DNA of 64,000 nucleotides. It comes from Sulfurimonas sp. Lineage in GTDB: Bacteria; Campylobacterota; Campylobacteria; Campylobacterales; Sulfurimonadaceae. A program made the position numbers and the translations under genes. Location: assembly GCF_029027585.1 (NCBI RefSeq), contig NZ_CP093397.1:2531405-2595404 (forward strand), given 5' to 3'. The notes below the pieces were generated by a model. That model was not told the DNA's origin and ran no database searches. It saw nothing but the letters and a program-made list of their open reading frames with translations. Shown piece after piece: positions 40,653 to 49,121 of this stretch (its first letter is position 1; the number at the start of each line of letters is the position of its first letter).

Positions 40653-42428
40653 TTATGAAGCAAATCCACTGCTAAAATTGTCTTTTTTTACAACTATTTG
40701 TTTTTGTTTTTCTTTTCGTTTTGTGTCTTTTTCTACAAATATCTTTTTACGAGTTTTTGGATCTAACTCTGTGTAGTACATAACTGCCGAGTATGTACCA
40801 GGAGTTGGTGTAAAAACTTGAGCTTGTTCAGGATTCATCTTTAACTCATCAGTAGTAAAGCGTTTTAACTCATGCATATCTTTTTCTTCACAGCCAGGAT
40901 GAGCGGCAATAAGATAGTAAGTTAAAAATTGATTTTTACCCTCTTCTTTGTTTAGTTTGTCATACATCTTTTTAAAATCAACTAGCGTTTCTTTTCCAGG
41001 TTTACCCATAAGTTCTAAAACATGCTGTTGTGTATGTTCAGGAGCAACTTTCATTTGTCCAGATATATGGTGCTGAACCATCTCTTTTAGGTAAGAATAG
41101 CCATGTTTTTTATCTGCTGTTATCAAATCATATCTAACTCCAGATGCTACAAAAGCTTTTCTTACACCCTCAACTTCTCTAACCTTTCTAAGCAAGTTTA
41201 TATTTCTACCATGGTCAACATGCATAACCTTACAAAGTCTGTCAGCATCTACACATCGGATATCATCACAAGTACCTTTTTTTAGCTTTTTACCGCATTC
41301 ATAACCGTACATATTCGCCGTAGGTCCACCAACATCACTTATGATTCCCTTATAGTCTTTGTAGTTGTTAAAATGCTTAGCTTCCTCAAGTATATTACCT
41401 TCTGTTCTAGTTCTAATCGTTCTACCTTGATGAACACCAATAGCACAAAAATTACACTCTCCCCAGCATCCATGATGAGTCATGATAGAAAATTTTATGG
41501 TTTCTAAACATTTAACCTTACCCATCTTTGCATAATATGGGTGAAGTTCTCTTGTAAATGGTAAGTTAGAATTTGCATCCATCTCTTGCTCATTTAGATA
41601 ATCACAAGGTGAATTTTGAATAAGAAAACGAGTATCAACAGCCTGACAAAGACCTGAGGCAGAGATAGGGTCATTGTTGTCATAAAAATCATCAAAGAGG
41701 TCTATATATTTTTCTTTTTCTTCTAAACATTCAGCATGAGATGGAAGTTGAATATACTCATGTTTAGGCTCTTTTGAGATATAACAAATGCCTCGTATAT
41801 CTGTATAGTCCTCACCTAAAGAAATCGCACGAGTTAGTTCTTCTAAAGCTATTTCACCCATACCATAAATCAAAATATCAGCTTTTGAATCAAATAAAAT
41901 AGGTTTTTTAAGTTTATTCGACCAATAATCATAGTGAGTTACTCGTCTAAGAGAAGCTTCAATCCCACCAAGAACTAAAGGAACAGTATCTTTAAAATAT
42001 CTTCTAATTAAGTTACAGTAAACACTTAAAGCTCTATCTGGTCGCCTATCATTTTTTCCACCAGGGGTATAATCATCCGAATTTCTAAACTTTTTTGTCG
42101 CAGTATAGTTAGAAACCATACTATCAACACTTCCTCCACTTACGCCCCAAAAAAGCTTAGGTTCGCCAAGTCTCATAATATCATTAGCACTTTTTATATC
42201 GGGCTGACCTATCATACCAACCTTGTAACCAAGTCGCTCTAACATACGCCCAACCATAGCAACACCAATAAATGGACTATCTATGTAAGCATCTCCACTA
42301 ACAAGAATTACATCACAATAATCCCAACCTCTAGCATCCATCTCTACTCTAGTTGTTGGTAAAAAATCTTTCTCTTTAAAAACAATTGTATCGCGTTTTA
42401 CTTGTTTAGTTTTACTTCTTCTACTCAA
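40653..42428 (-). CDS. ygiQ: YgiQ family radical SAM protein
   Basis: This 591-residue protein has an N-terminal B12-like region (DVILVSGDAYIDSPFIGVAM), and the radical-SAM cluster motif HHGCWGECNFCAIG (CxxxCxxC). Later it has the conserved VAPEHTQQHVLELMGKP and YYLIAAHPGCEEKDM. The family is conserved, but its substrate is not established. It converges with the PAS gene and is divergent from the acyl-CoA synthetase gene. Confidence 0.94.
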   Translation of the reverse strand: MSRRSKTKQVKRDTIVFKEKDFLPTTRVEMDARGWDYCDVILVSGDAYIDSPFIGVAMVGRMLERLGYKVGMIGQPDIKSANDIMRLGEPKLFWGVSGGSVDSMVSNYTATKKFRNSDDYTPGGKNDRRPDRALSVYCNLIRRYFKDTVPLVLGGIEASLRRVTHYDYWSNKLKKPILFDSKADILIYGMGEIALEELTRAISLGEDYTDIRGICYISKEPKHEYIQLPSHAECLEEKEKYIDLFDDFYDNNDPISASGLCQAVDTRFLIQNSPCDYLNEQEMDANSNLPFTRELHPYYAKMGKVKCLETIKFSIMTHHGCWGECNFCAIGVHQGRTIRTRTEGNILEEAKHFNNYKDYKGIISDVGGPTANMYGYECGKKLKKGTCDDIRCVDADRLCKVMHVDHGRNINLLRKVREVEGVRKAFVASGVRYDLITADKKHGYSYLKEMVQHHISGQMKVAPEHTQQHVLELMGKPGKETLVDFKKMYDKLNKEEGKNQFLTYYLIAAHPGCEEKDMHELKRFTTDELKMNPEQAQVFTPTPGTYSAVMYYTELDPKTRKKIFVEKDTKRKEKQKQIVVKKDNFSSGFAS

Positions 42429-42484
42429 TATTTAACCTTTATGTGTATAATATTACAAGATACTTCCAAAATAAGAGATTAGAT

Positions 42485-44152
42485 ATGAATTACCCTTATA
42501 AAAATTTAGAAAACTTTACACTAAGTGCTGTATTAGATAGAACTATAGAACTGTATTCAAGTTCAGATGCATTTGGAAATGTAGGTGAAGACGCTTTTAA
42601 ATACTCTGAGTTTGATAAAAGAGTAAAAGAAACTATAACTCTACTTCGTGAAAACGGTATCTCCAAAGGGGATAAAGTTGTTCTTCTTAGTGAAAATATG
42701 CCAAATTGGGCAATTGCTTATTTTGCTGTTACATATTTTGGAGGAGTTATAGTTCCTATATTGCCAGATTTTCATCCCTCAGATATACATCACATCATAA
42801 AGCATTCAGAAGCAAAAGCCATCTTTGTATCAGATAAATTTTTAGCAACTATTGAAGAAGCTAATGAGCCTACTTTAAAATTTGCTATTAGTTTAGAAAA
42901 ATTAAATCTCATAGAAGAGTTAAGTAACCAAAGTTATATTTCTCAAATAAAACAAAAAATATCATCTCATAAACTTTCAAAACCAGATGAAAATGATATG
43001 GCATCACTTATCTATACCTCGGGAACAACAGGACATTCAAAAGGAGTAATGCTCTCACATAAAAACCTTGTCACAAATGCCCTCTCATCTTTTTGTAAAG
43101 TTAGCATTGCAAAAAATGATGTTTTTCTCTCTATCTTGCCAATGGCTCACACTTTAGAGTGTACAGTTGGTCTTTTAGTACCGCTTCTTCATGGAGCAAG
43201 TGTTTTTTATATAAACAAAGCACCAACACCTAGTGTTCTTTTAAAAGCTTTTGCTACTATAAAACCAACAATGATGGTAAGTGTTCCATTAATTATTGAA
43301 AAAATTTATAAAAATAAAATTTTATCAAAATTCAATAGTTCATTTATCTTGAAAAATTTATATAAAATCCCATTTTTTAGAAAAAAACTAAACAAAGTTG
43401 CTGGTAAAAAACTTTTAGAAACTTTTGGCGGAAGAATAAGATTTTTTGGTATAGGTGGAGCGTCTCTTTCTCCTGTTGTTGAGCAATTTTTAATAGAAGC
43501 AGAATTTCCATATATTATAGGTTATGGTCTTACTGAAACTTCTCCTCTGATTGCAGGTGGTTCAGTCCTTGATGGAAAAATAAAGGTACGCTCAACAGGA
43601 ACAACTTTTTATGGAGTAGATATTAAGATAAAAGACCCAAATCCAGATACAAAAACTGGAGAAATCATAGTTAAATCACCTAGTGTGATGCTGGGTTACT
43701 ATAAAGATGAAGAAAAAACAAAAGAAGTCATGGATGGAGAGTGGTTTTTAACGGGCGATTTAGGGCACCTTGATGATGAAGGTTTTTTATTTATAAGTGG
43801 AAGAAGTAAAAATGTAATCATAGGTTCAGGTGGAGAAAACATCTACCCAGAACAAGTAGAAGCTACAATAAATCAAAATGAAGCCGTTTTGGATTCTTTA
43901 GTTATGGAGCAAGACTCTAAACTTATAGCTAGAGTACATCTTGATTATGAACTTATAGACACTTTATTTAAAGCAGATAAACAAACAGATGAAAAAGTAA
44001 AAAAAGATATAGGAAAATTTTTAGAGGAGATGCGAGTTGATGTAAATTCAAAAATATCATCTTTTTCAAGAATAAGTAAATTTGTAGAGCAAATAGAACC
44101 TTTTGTTAAAACACCAACGAAAAAAATAAAAAGATATTTATATATACAATAG
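42485..44152 (+). CDS. AMP-dependent acyl-CoA synthetase (long-chain type)
   Basis: This ANL-superfamily adenylating enzyme of about 555 residues has the P-loop-like motif SLIYTSGTTGHSKGVMLSH, YGLTETSPLIAGG, and the hinge/second-half motifs WFLTGDLGHLDDEGF and GRSKNVIIGSGGENIYPEQVE. It activates a fatty acid, or possibly another carboxylate, with ATP and CoA. I start at ATG 42485; a 14-residue extension from 42443 overlaps the divergent promoter region. Substrate is inferred only from family. Confidence 0.9.
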   Translation: MNYPYKNLENFTLSAVLDRTIELYSSSDAFGNVGEDAFKYSEFDKRVKETITLLRENGISKGDKVVLLSENMPNWAIAYFAVTYFGGVIVPILPDFHPSDIHHIIKHSEAKAIFVSDKFLATIEEANEPTLKFAISLEKLNLIEELSNQSYISQIKQKISSHKLSKPDENDMASLIYTSGTTGHSKGVMLSHKNLVTNALSSFCKVSIAKNDVFLSILPMAHTLECTVGLLVPLLHGASVFYINKAPTPSVLLKAFATIKPTMMVSVPLIIEKIYKNKILSKFNSSFILKNLYKIPFFRKKLNKVAGKKLLETFGGRIRFFGIGGASLSPVVEQFLIEAEFPYIIGYGLTETSPLIAGGSVLDGKIKVRSTGTTFYGVDIKIKDPNPDTKTGEIIVKSPSVMLGYYKDEEKTKEVMDGEWFLTGDLGHLDDEGFLFISGRSKNVIIGSGGENIYPEQVEATINQNEAVLDSLVMEQDSKLIARVHLDYELIDTLFKADKQTDEKVKKDIGKFLEEMRVDVNSKISSFSRISKFVEQIEPFVKTPTKKIKRYLYIQ

Positions 44153-44160
44153 GAGAAGTC

Positions 44161-44685
44161 ATGTTTAAAAAAGCGATTAAAACACTTATACTTTTTGTTT
44201 CAGGAGTAATTATTTTACTTATACTTGCTTACGGTGTATCACAATCTGATTTTTCCAAAATCAAAAAATATGACGAAATAGATAGTAGCAATCCCAGAGC
44301 GAGAATGAATACACATTCTGATTTAAAAGATCAAATTGCAAAAGAAAGACGCTATTCAATCAAACCAAAAATTAAAAATGGAAATATGGCTAGTTTAGGA
44401 GATTTTACTATGAATATCTCTGGAGGTAAAATACTTACAACTAACATATCTATAAAATATAAAAATAATAACTCAAATAATTTTTTAAATATGAAAAGTG
44501 TTGAAAAAGAGATTATTAAAAAATCAGCTGTTTTAAGAGATAGCGTAATTAATGTTATTTCTCATAGCCGCAATGCCAGTGTTGCTAACAGAAGAATGAA
44601 AAAGAAAATGATTGAAAATATGAATAACTATCTCTCTGATGGAGAGATAGAAGATTTATATTTTAATAAATTTATTATAAATTAA
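44161..44685 (+). CDS. Membrane-anchored protein of unknown function (174 aa)
   Basis: I do not recognise the family. It has an N-terminal membrane helix (residues about 7-26, ending GVSQSDF), then a hydrophilic, Asn/Lys-rich region with a beta-like segment (GDFTMNISGGKILTTNISIKYKNNN) and a C-terminal helix. The pattern (a helix, then a domain with 'ISIKYK...MKSVEKEIIKKSAVLRDSVINVIS') is reminiscent of FliL-like proteins, but I cannot confirm this. GGAG lies 9 bp behind the acyl-CoA synthetase stop, so they may be cotranscribed. Confidence 0.7.
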   Translation: MFKKAIKTLILFVSGVIILLILAYGVSQSDFSKIKKYDEIDSSNPRARMNTHSDLKDQIAKERRYSIKPKIKNGNMASLGDFTMNISGGKILTTNISIKYKNNNSNNFLNMKSVEKEIIKKSAVLRDSVINVISHSRNASVANRRMKKKMIENMNNYLSDGEIEDLYFNKFIIN

Positions 44686-45598
44686 AATTGAGGTTGTAAA
44701 AATGGTATCACTTGTTTTTTACGACTTAAAACACCCTCTAACCATACCTGAGAGTTTTCTAGCTTAATTTTAAATGCAGACTCTATTTTACTCTCATCAT
44801 CACTAACCACTAGAAGTTGAGAGCCTTCTTTCATGATATCTGTTAAAAGAAGTATTACACTATGAAGTCCACCTTCTTCTTTTAGTTTTTTCATATCATC
44901 AAAAAGGTCATCTTTGATTTTATCAAAAACACTTAAATCAACAACTTCAAGTTGCCCTACTCCTAGTCTTGAACTTCCATATCAAACTCTTTATAATCAC
45001 GAGTAGTAAGTTCTCTCGGAGTCGCTCCACCTACGGCAGATTTAACTATAAACATCTCCATTCCAAGTGCTTTATAGTCTTGTATTTCAGCGATTTTTGC
45101 TAATTCTTTAACAATTTTCATATCTACTTTTGTACAAGTAGGTGATTTGAAAATTACTGTATCACTCAAAATTGCACATAGCATCATCCCTGCAATATTT
45201 TTTGGGATTTTAACTCCATAATAATCATATGCTTCTTTTATAACTGTGTTTGAACAACCAATAGGTCTAATCCAACATTCTAGTGGCGAAGAAGTTGTTA
45301 AATCACCTAATTTGTGATGATCATAGATGCCAAGAATCGTAGCTTCTTTGATGTCTTTTGGAGCTTGTGCCAAGTCTGAAAAATCAACTATATATACTTC
45401 TTCACCCGCATAAGATGTTTTAAGCTGAGGGATATCTGCTCCAAACTTATTTAAAATAAATTCAGTTTCAGGAGAAATATTACCTTGACGAGTAGCAATA
45501 CAATCTTCGCCTAATTGATTTTTAAGATAAGCAAGAGAGATAGCTCCTACAATAGAATCTGAATCTGGGTTTGTATGACCGAAAACATATATTGACAT
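44682..45598 (-). CDS. ppaC: Manganese-dependent inorganic pyrophosphatase, with a frameshift at 44972-44973
   Basis: This DHH-family (family II) pyrophosphatase hydrolyses PPi. The N-terminal part has GHTNPDSDSI, IVDFSD and the DHH motif in YDHHKLGD. The C-terminal DHHA2 part ends SRKKQVIPFLQPQF, with the family's substrate-binding RKKQ. One base is missing in GAAGTTCAAG. Restoring a T reads DMEVSRLGVGQLEVVDLSVF and yields about 305 residues, the normal length. This shift is not in a long homopolymer. The gene converges with the 174-aa membrane protein gene. Confidence 0.92.
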
Positions 45599-45629
45599 AT
45601 TTATAACCTTATAATTTTTTGTAATTATA

Positions 45630-47381
45630 CTATTTTTTTATCATTAACTCATATTTTTTTATTTTTTCTTTATAATCAATTAACATATCATTAATTGAAT
45701 CTATTTCAAATAATTCTACTTTGCTTAAAAGCAACTCACTATAAACTATCATATCTTTTAGTTTATGTTTTATTGATAATTCTAAAAGTTCTGTTGCAAA
45801 GATTTTTATAGTGTTTAAGTCATTTGTACTAAGCGCTTCTTTATATATATCTTGCAGACCTAATTTTTGAACATGTAAAAATATTTTTAATTGTATTAGA
45901 TTTATTTTGTCTAGATGCTCATGTTTATTTTCAACTTTTAAGCCACCATCTTCATCTAATATAACACTTTGTGAGTTTAGTATTTTTAAAACAACTCTAA
46001 ATAGTTCAACTTTTATAAGTGGTTTTTTTAAATGTCCTATCGGTCTAACTCCACCAACTTGAAATACAATATCTTTAAGTCTTATATCAGTTAAGGTTAC
46101 AACAGGTGCAGAGGTAACCTTTTTCATAACTTTTGATACCGCCCCCTCATCATTACTAAGCATATTAACATCTATAAGTATTAAATCTACTTTTTGTTTT
46201 TTTAAAATTTCTATGGCACTTCTTGCATTGTTAAAAGCTAAAACAGTGGTTTTTGTATCTTTGAAACTCTCTTTTGTTAAATCACGATCTAGCTCAGAGT
46301 CACAAATGACAAGTATTGTTGCCCCTTGTGGTTTTATAAGAGAAAAATCTATACTTGTCTCATCAATTCCTTCTTTTGAGTTAAAAAGAACAATTTCAAC
46401 ATTTTTAATAGTTAAAGTAAAAGTAGAACCAACTGAAATTTTACTCTTAACACTCAAAGAACCATTCATTATTTTAGATAGTTTTCTATTAATGGAAAGC
46501 CCTAATCCTGTTCCTTGATACTCAATATCATCACAATTTTCTTTTGTTTCAAATATTTCAAATATTTTATTTTGATTTTTATACGCTATCCCGATGCCGC
46601 TATCTTCAATGGATATTGATAAATCAACTACATTATTTGTTTCGTCTACATTATCAATACTCACTATTACTTTTACAAAACCATTGTGAGTAAATTTTAT
46701 AGCATTTGAGAGTAAATTATTTAAAATTTCTCCTACTCTCAATGGATCTATCATCAAAGATATAGGCACATTATCATCTATTTCAAGAGTTAATTCTAAG
46801 GCTTTTTTATTTGCTTTACTTTTAAAATTTTCTATACTATTTAAAAAAAAGTTTTTTACATCAACAGCACTTTCAGTAATCTCAAAAGTTCCAGATTCTA
46901 TTTTTGAAAGTTCTATAATATCTGTCAATAGCGTTAAAAGTTTCTTTCCTGAATGAAGAATATTATTTGCAAAACTATTAAGTCTTTTATCTTTTAAGTC
47001 TTTTTCTAAAAGCTCTGCAAAAACTAAGATAGAATTCATAGGAGTTCTTACTTCATGTCTTACATTTGCTAAAAATTCAGACTTTATCATACTCGCATTT
47101 TTTGCTATGTTTTTTGTATCTTGAACAACTTGATGTAGTTCTTGAATCTCTTTTTCAAGAAATTCTCTTTTTTGAATTTCCGAACTTATATAACCTGTAT
47201 CTTTTTGCTCAAGAACTTCTTTTATATCTGATTGTTCATTTTTTAAAAGGTTTATATCTTCTTTTAATTTTTCTACTAGTTGTATATTTTCTTTTTGCTT
47301 ATTTTTATAAAAAAATAAAAATATTATGAGTATAAAAACTGCCTCTAGTACATATATATAAATATTATTATCAAAATTCAT
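45630..47381 (-). CDS. Hybrid sensor histidine kinase
   Basis: This 583-residue protein has one N-terminal membrane helix (about 8-25), a coiled coil (30-95), then HisKA with the phospho-acceptor in SEFLANVRHEVRTPMN (His109). The HATPase follows with NLLSNAIKFTHNG and GIGIAYKNQ / GTGLGLSIN. A receiver-like domain (about 355-465) has LILIDVNML as its acceptor region. A helical C-terminal part is HPt-like in length but without an obvious histidine motif. There is no periplasmic sensor domain. The start overlaps the stop of the response-regulator gene (TAATG), so they are coupled. Confidence 0.9.
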   Translation of the reverse strand: MNFDNNIYIYVLEAVFILIIFLFFYKNKQKENIQLVEKLKEDINLLKNEQSDIKEVLEQKDTGYISSEIQKREFLEKEIQELHQVVQDTKNIAKNASMIKSEFLANVRHEVRTPMNSILVFAELLEKDLKDKRLNSFANNILHSGKKLLTLLTDIIELSKIESGTFEITESAVDVKNFFLNSIENFKSKANKKALELTLEIDDNVPISLMIDPLRVGEILNNLLSNAIKFTHNGFVKVIVSIDNVDETNNVVDLSISIEDSGIGIAYKNQNKIFEIFETKENCDDIEYQGTGLGLSINRKLSKIMNGSLSVKSKISVGSTFTLTIKNVEIVLFNSKEGIDETSIDFSLIKPQGATILVICDSELDRDLTKESFKDTKTTVLAFNNARSAIEILKKQKVDLILIDVNMLSNDEGAVSKVMKKVTSAPVVTLTDIRLKDIVFQVGGVRPIGHLKKPLIKVELFRVVLKILNSQSVILDEDGGLKVENKHEHLDKINLIQLKIFLHVQKLGLQDIYKEALSTNDLNTIKIFATELLELSIKHKLKDMIVYSELLLSKVELFEIDSINDMLIDYKEKIKKYELMIKK

Positions 47382-48454
47382 TAATCTTCTTTAAAATGCT
47401 CAATAATTTTTCTAAAATCTTTTAAATTATCTCTAAAACATACTATAAGTTTAGGGTCAAATTTCGTTCCGCTTAACTCTATGATATGATTTGCCGCTTT
47501 CTCAAAACTCCAAGCTTCTTTATATGCTCTTTTATGCGTTAGAGCATCTAAAACATCTGCTATAGCTACAATTCTTCCATAAATATGAATATCATCTCCA
47601 AATAAGCCATTTGGATAACCACTTCCATCATAGTTTTCATGATGTTGATAGGCAATTATACTACCTGCTTTTATAAGTTTTGTATTTGACTTTGCAAGAA
47701 TTTTGTAAGCGTGAGCAGAATGCTCTTTCATAATTTTAAATTCATCATCATCAAGCTTACCAGGTTTATGAAGAATTTTTCCATCTATAAGAATCTTACC
47801 TATGTCATGAAGTGGAGTTGCTAAAAAGATAATCTTTATCTCATCTTTATTGAGAGTACCTTCTAGTTGAGCTAATCGCTTCGCTATATGCGCTACACGC
47901 TTTACATGACTAGCAGTTTCAGAACTACCCGTTTCCATAATGTCTGAAAGAATATATATAATCTCTTTTTGAGCAAGTTCTAAGTCTGTAAAATGCTTTT
48001 CTTTGTTGTCTTGCATTTTATTAAAAAGAGTAATGTTGTTAGCTTTTAACTGTTGTTTTGCTCTATATAATTCTAAATGATTTTTTACTCTTGATTTTAA
48101 CTCAATAGCATGAAATGGTTTTGTGACATAATCAACTGCTCCAAGAGTAAAACCTTTTTCAATAGACTCTATGTCAACCTTTGCTGTAACAAATATAATG
48201 GGAATATCTTTTAAAGATGTTGTTTTTTTCACAATCTCACACACTTCAAAACCATCAATTCCTGGCATCATAATATCTAATAGTATTAAGTCAAACTTTT
48301 TAGTTTTTAGAACTTCCAAAGCTTGTTCTCCATTCAAAGCAAAAGAGAAATTATACTCATCTTGCTGAAGAATATTTATAGCAACTTTTATATTCTCACT
48401 CACATCATCAACTATTAAAATATTATATTCTACTTGATTTTTTTTCATATTCAA
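47381..48454 (-). CDS. Two-component response regulator with HD-GYP c-di-GMP phosphodiesterase domain
   Basis: This 357-residue protein has a REC domain with phospho-acceptor Asp60 (LILLDIMMPG) and Lys in TKPF, followed by an HD-GYP domain with the HD pair at 216-217 (PLHDIGK) and the signature HHENYDGSGYPNGL at 271-284. The glycine-tyrosine-proline motif is intact, so it should degrade cyclic di-GMP. It is coupled to the hybrid kinase gene downstream, its probable partner. Confidence 0.93.
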   Translation of the reverse strand: MNMKKNQVEYNILIVDDVSENIKVAINILQQDEYNFSFALNGEQALEVLKTKKFDLILLDIMMPGIDGFEVCEIVKKTTSLKDIPIIFVTAKVDIESIEKGFTLGAVDYVTKPFHAIELKSRVKNHLELYRAKQQLKANNITLFNKMQDNKEKHFTDLELAQKEIIYILSDIMETGSSETASHVKRVAHIAKRLAQLEGTLNKDEIKIIFLATPLHDIGKILIDGKILHKPGKLDDDEFKIMKEHSAHAYKILAKSNTKLIKAGSIIAYQHHENYDGSGYPNGLFGDDIHIYGRIVAIADVLDALTHKRAYKEAWSFEKAANHIIELSGTKFDPKLIVCFRDNLKDFRKIIEHFKED

Positions 48455-48488
48455 AACATTATAACCAAAATAAGCACAAATAATAATA

Positions 48489-49121
48489 TTAGTTAATAAA
48501 CTCTACCACCTCTTCAAAAGGTAATCTTAATTGAGTAGATTGTTCATTAATTCTGTATCCAAACGGAATTAACATTGATAATCTATATTTACTTTTATCT
48601 ATATTTAAAATCTCTTCAACTTGATTTTTATCAAAACCTTCAATAGGACAAGAATCTACACTTATTACAGCCGCAGCACTCATCATATTTGCACCAGCAA
48701 ATGCAGTCTGTTTAGCTGTCCATGCGTATATATTGTCATCACTACTTAAAGTATCTGTCAAATGGTCTGCATATAATTTTAGATAAAAATCTAACTTCTC
48801 TTGTGGCATATCGCGTCTAGCAAATCTTTTTTCAGGAATTCCAGATTCAGGTTTTACAGACTCTATACCTGCTAAAACAACCACTAAATGAGAGCAGGAA
48901 GTAATCTGAACTTGATCCCAACAAGCAGGTCTTAGTTTAGCTTTTAAATCTTCGTTAGTTATAACTAAAAATTTCCAAGCTTCCATACCAAAAGAAGAAG
49001 GAGATTTTACCCCTGCTTCTAAAATAGACTTCATATCTTCATCAGATATTTTTTTATTTTCATCAAAAATCTTACAAGCATGTCTAAAATCCATAGCTTC
49101 TTTAAATGTTTTTGTTTTCAT
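48489..49121 (-). CDS. NAD(P)H-dependent nitroreductase/oxidoreductase
   Basis: This nitroreductase-fold flavoprotein of 210 residues has FRHACKIFDENKKISDEDMKSILEAGVKSPSSFGMEAWKF as two typical N-terminal parts. The later region AGANMMSAAAVISVDSCPIEGFD is the FMN phosphate loop region, and MLIPFGYRI follows. It resembles NfsB. The natural substrate is unknown. It overlaps the 3' end of uvrA by 20 bp. Confidence 0.9.
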   Translation of the reverse strand: MKTKTFKEAMDFRHACKIFDENKKISDEDMKSILEAGVKSPSSFGMEAWKFLVITNEDLKAKLRPACWDQVQITSCSHLVVVLAGIESVKPESGIPEKRFARRDMPQEKLDFYLKLYADHLTDTLSSDDNIYAWTAKQTAFAGANMMSAAAVISVDSCPIEGFDKNQVEEILNIDKSKYRLSMLIPFGYRINEQSTQLRLPFEEVVEFIN

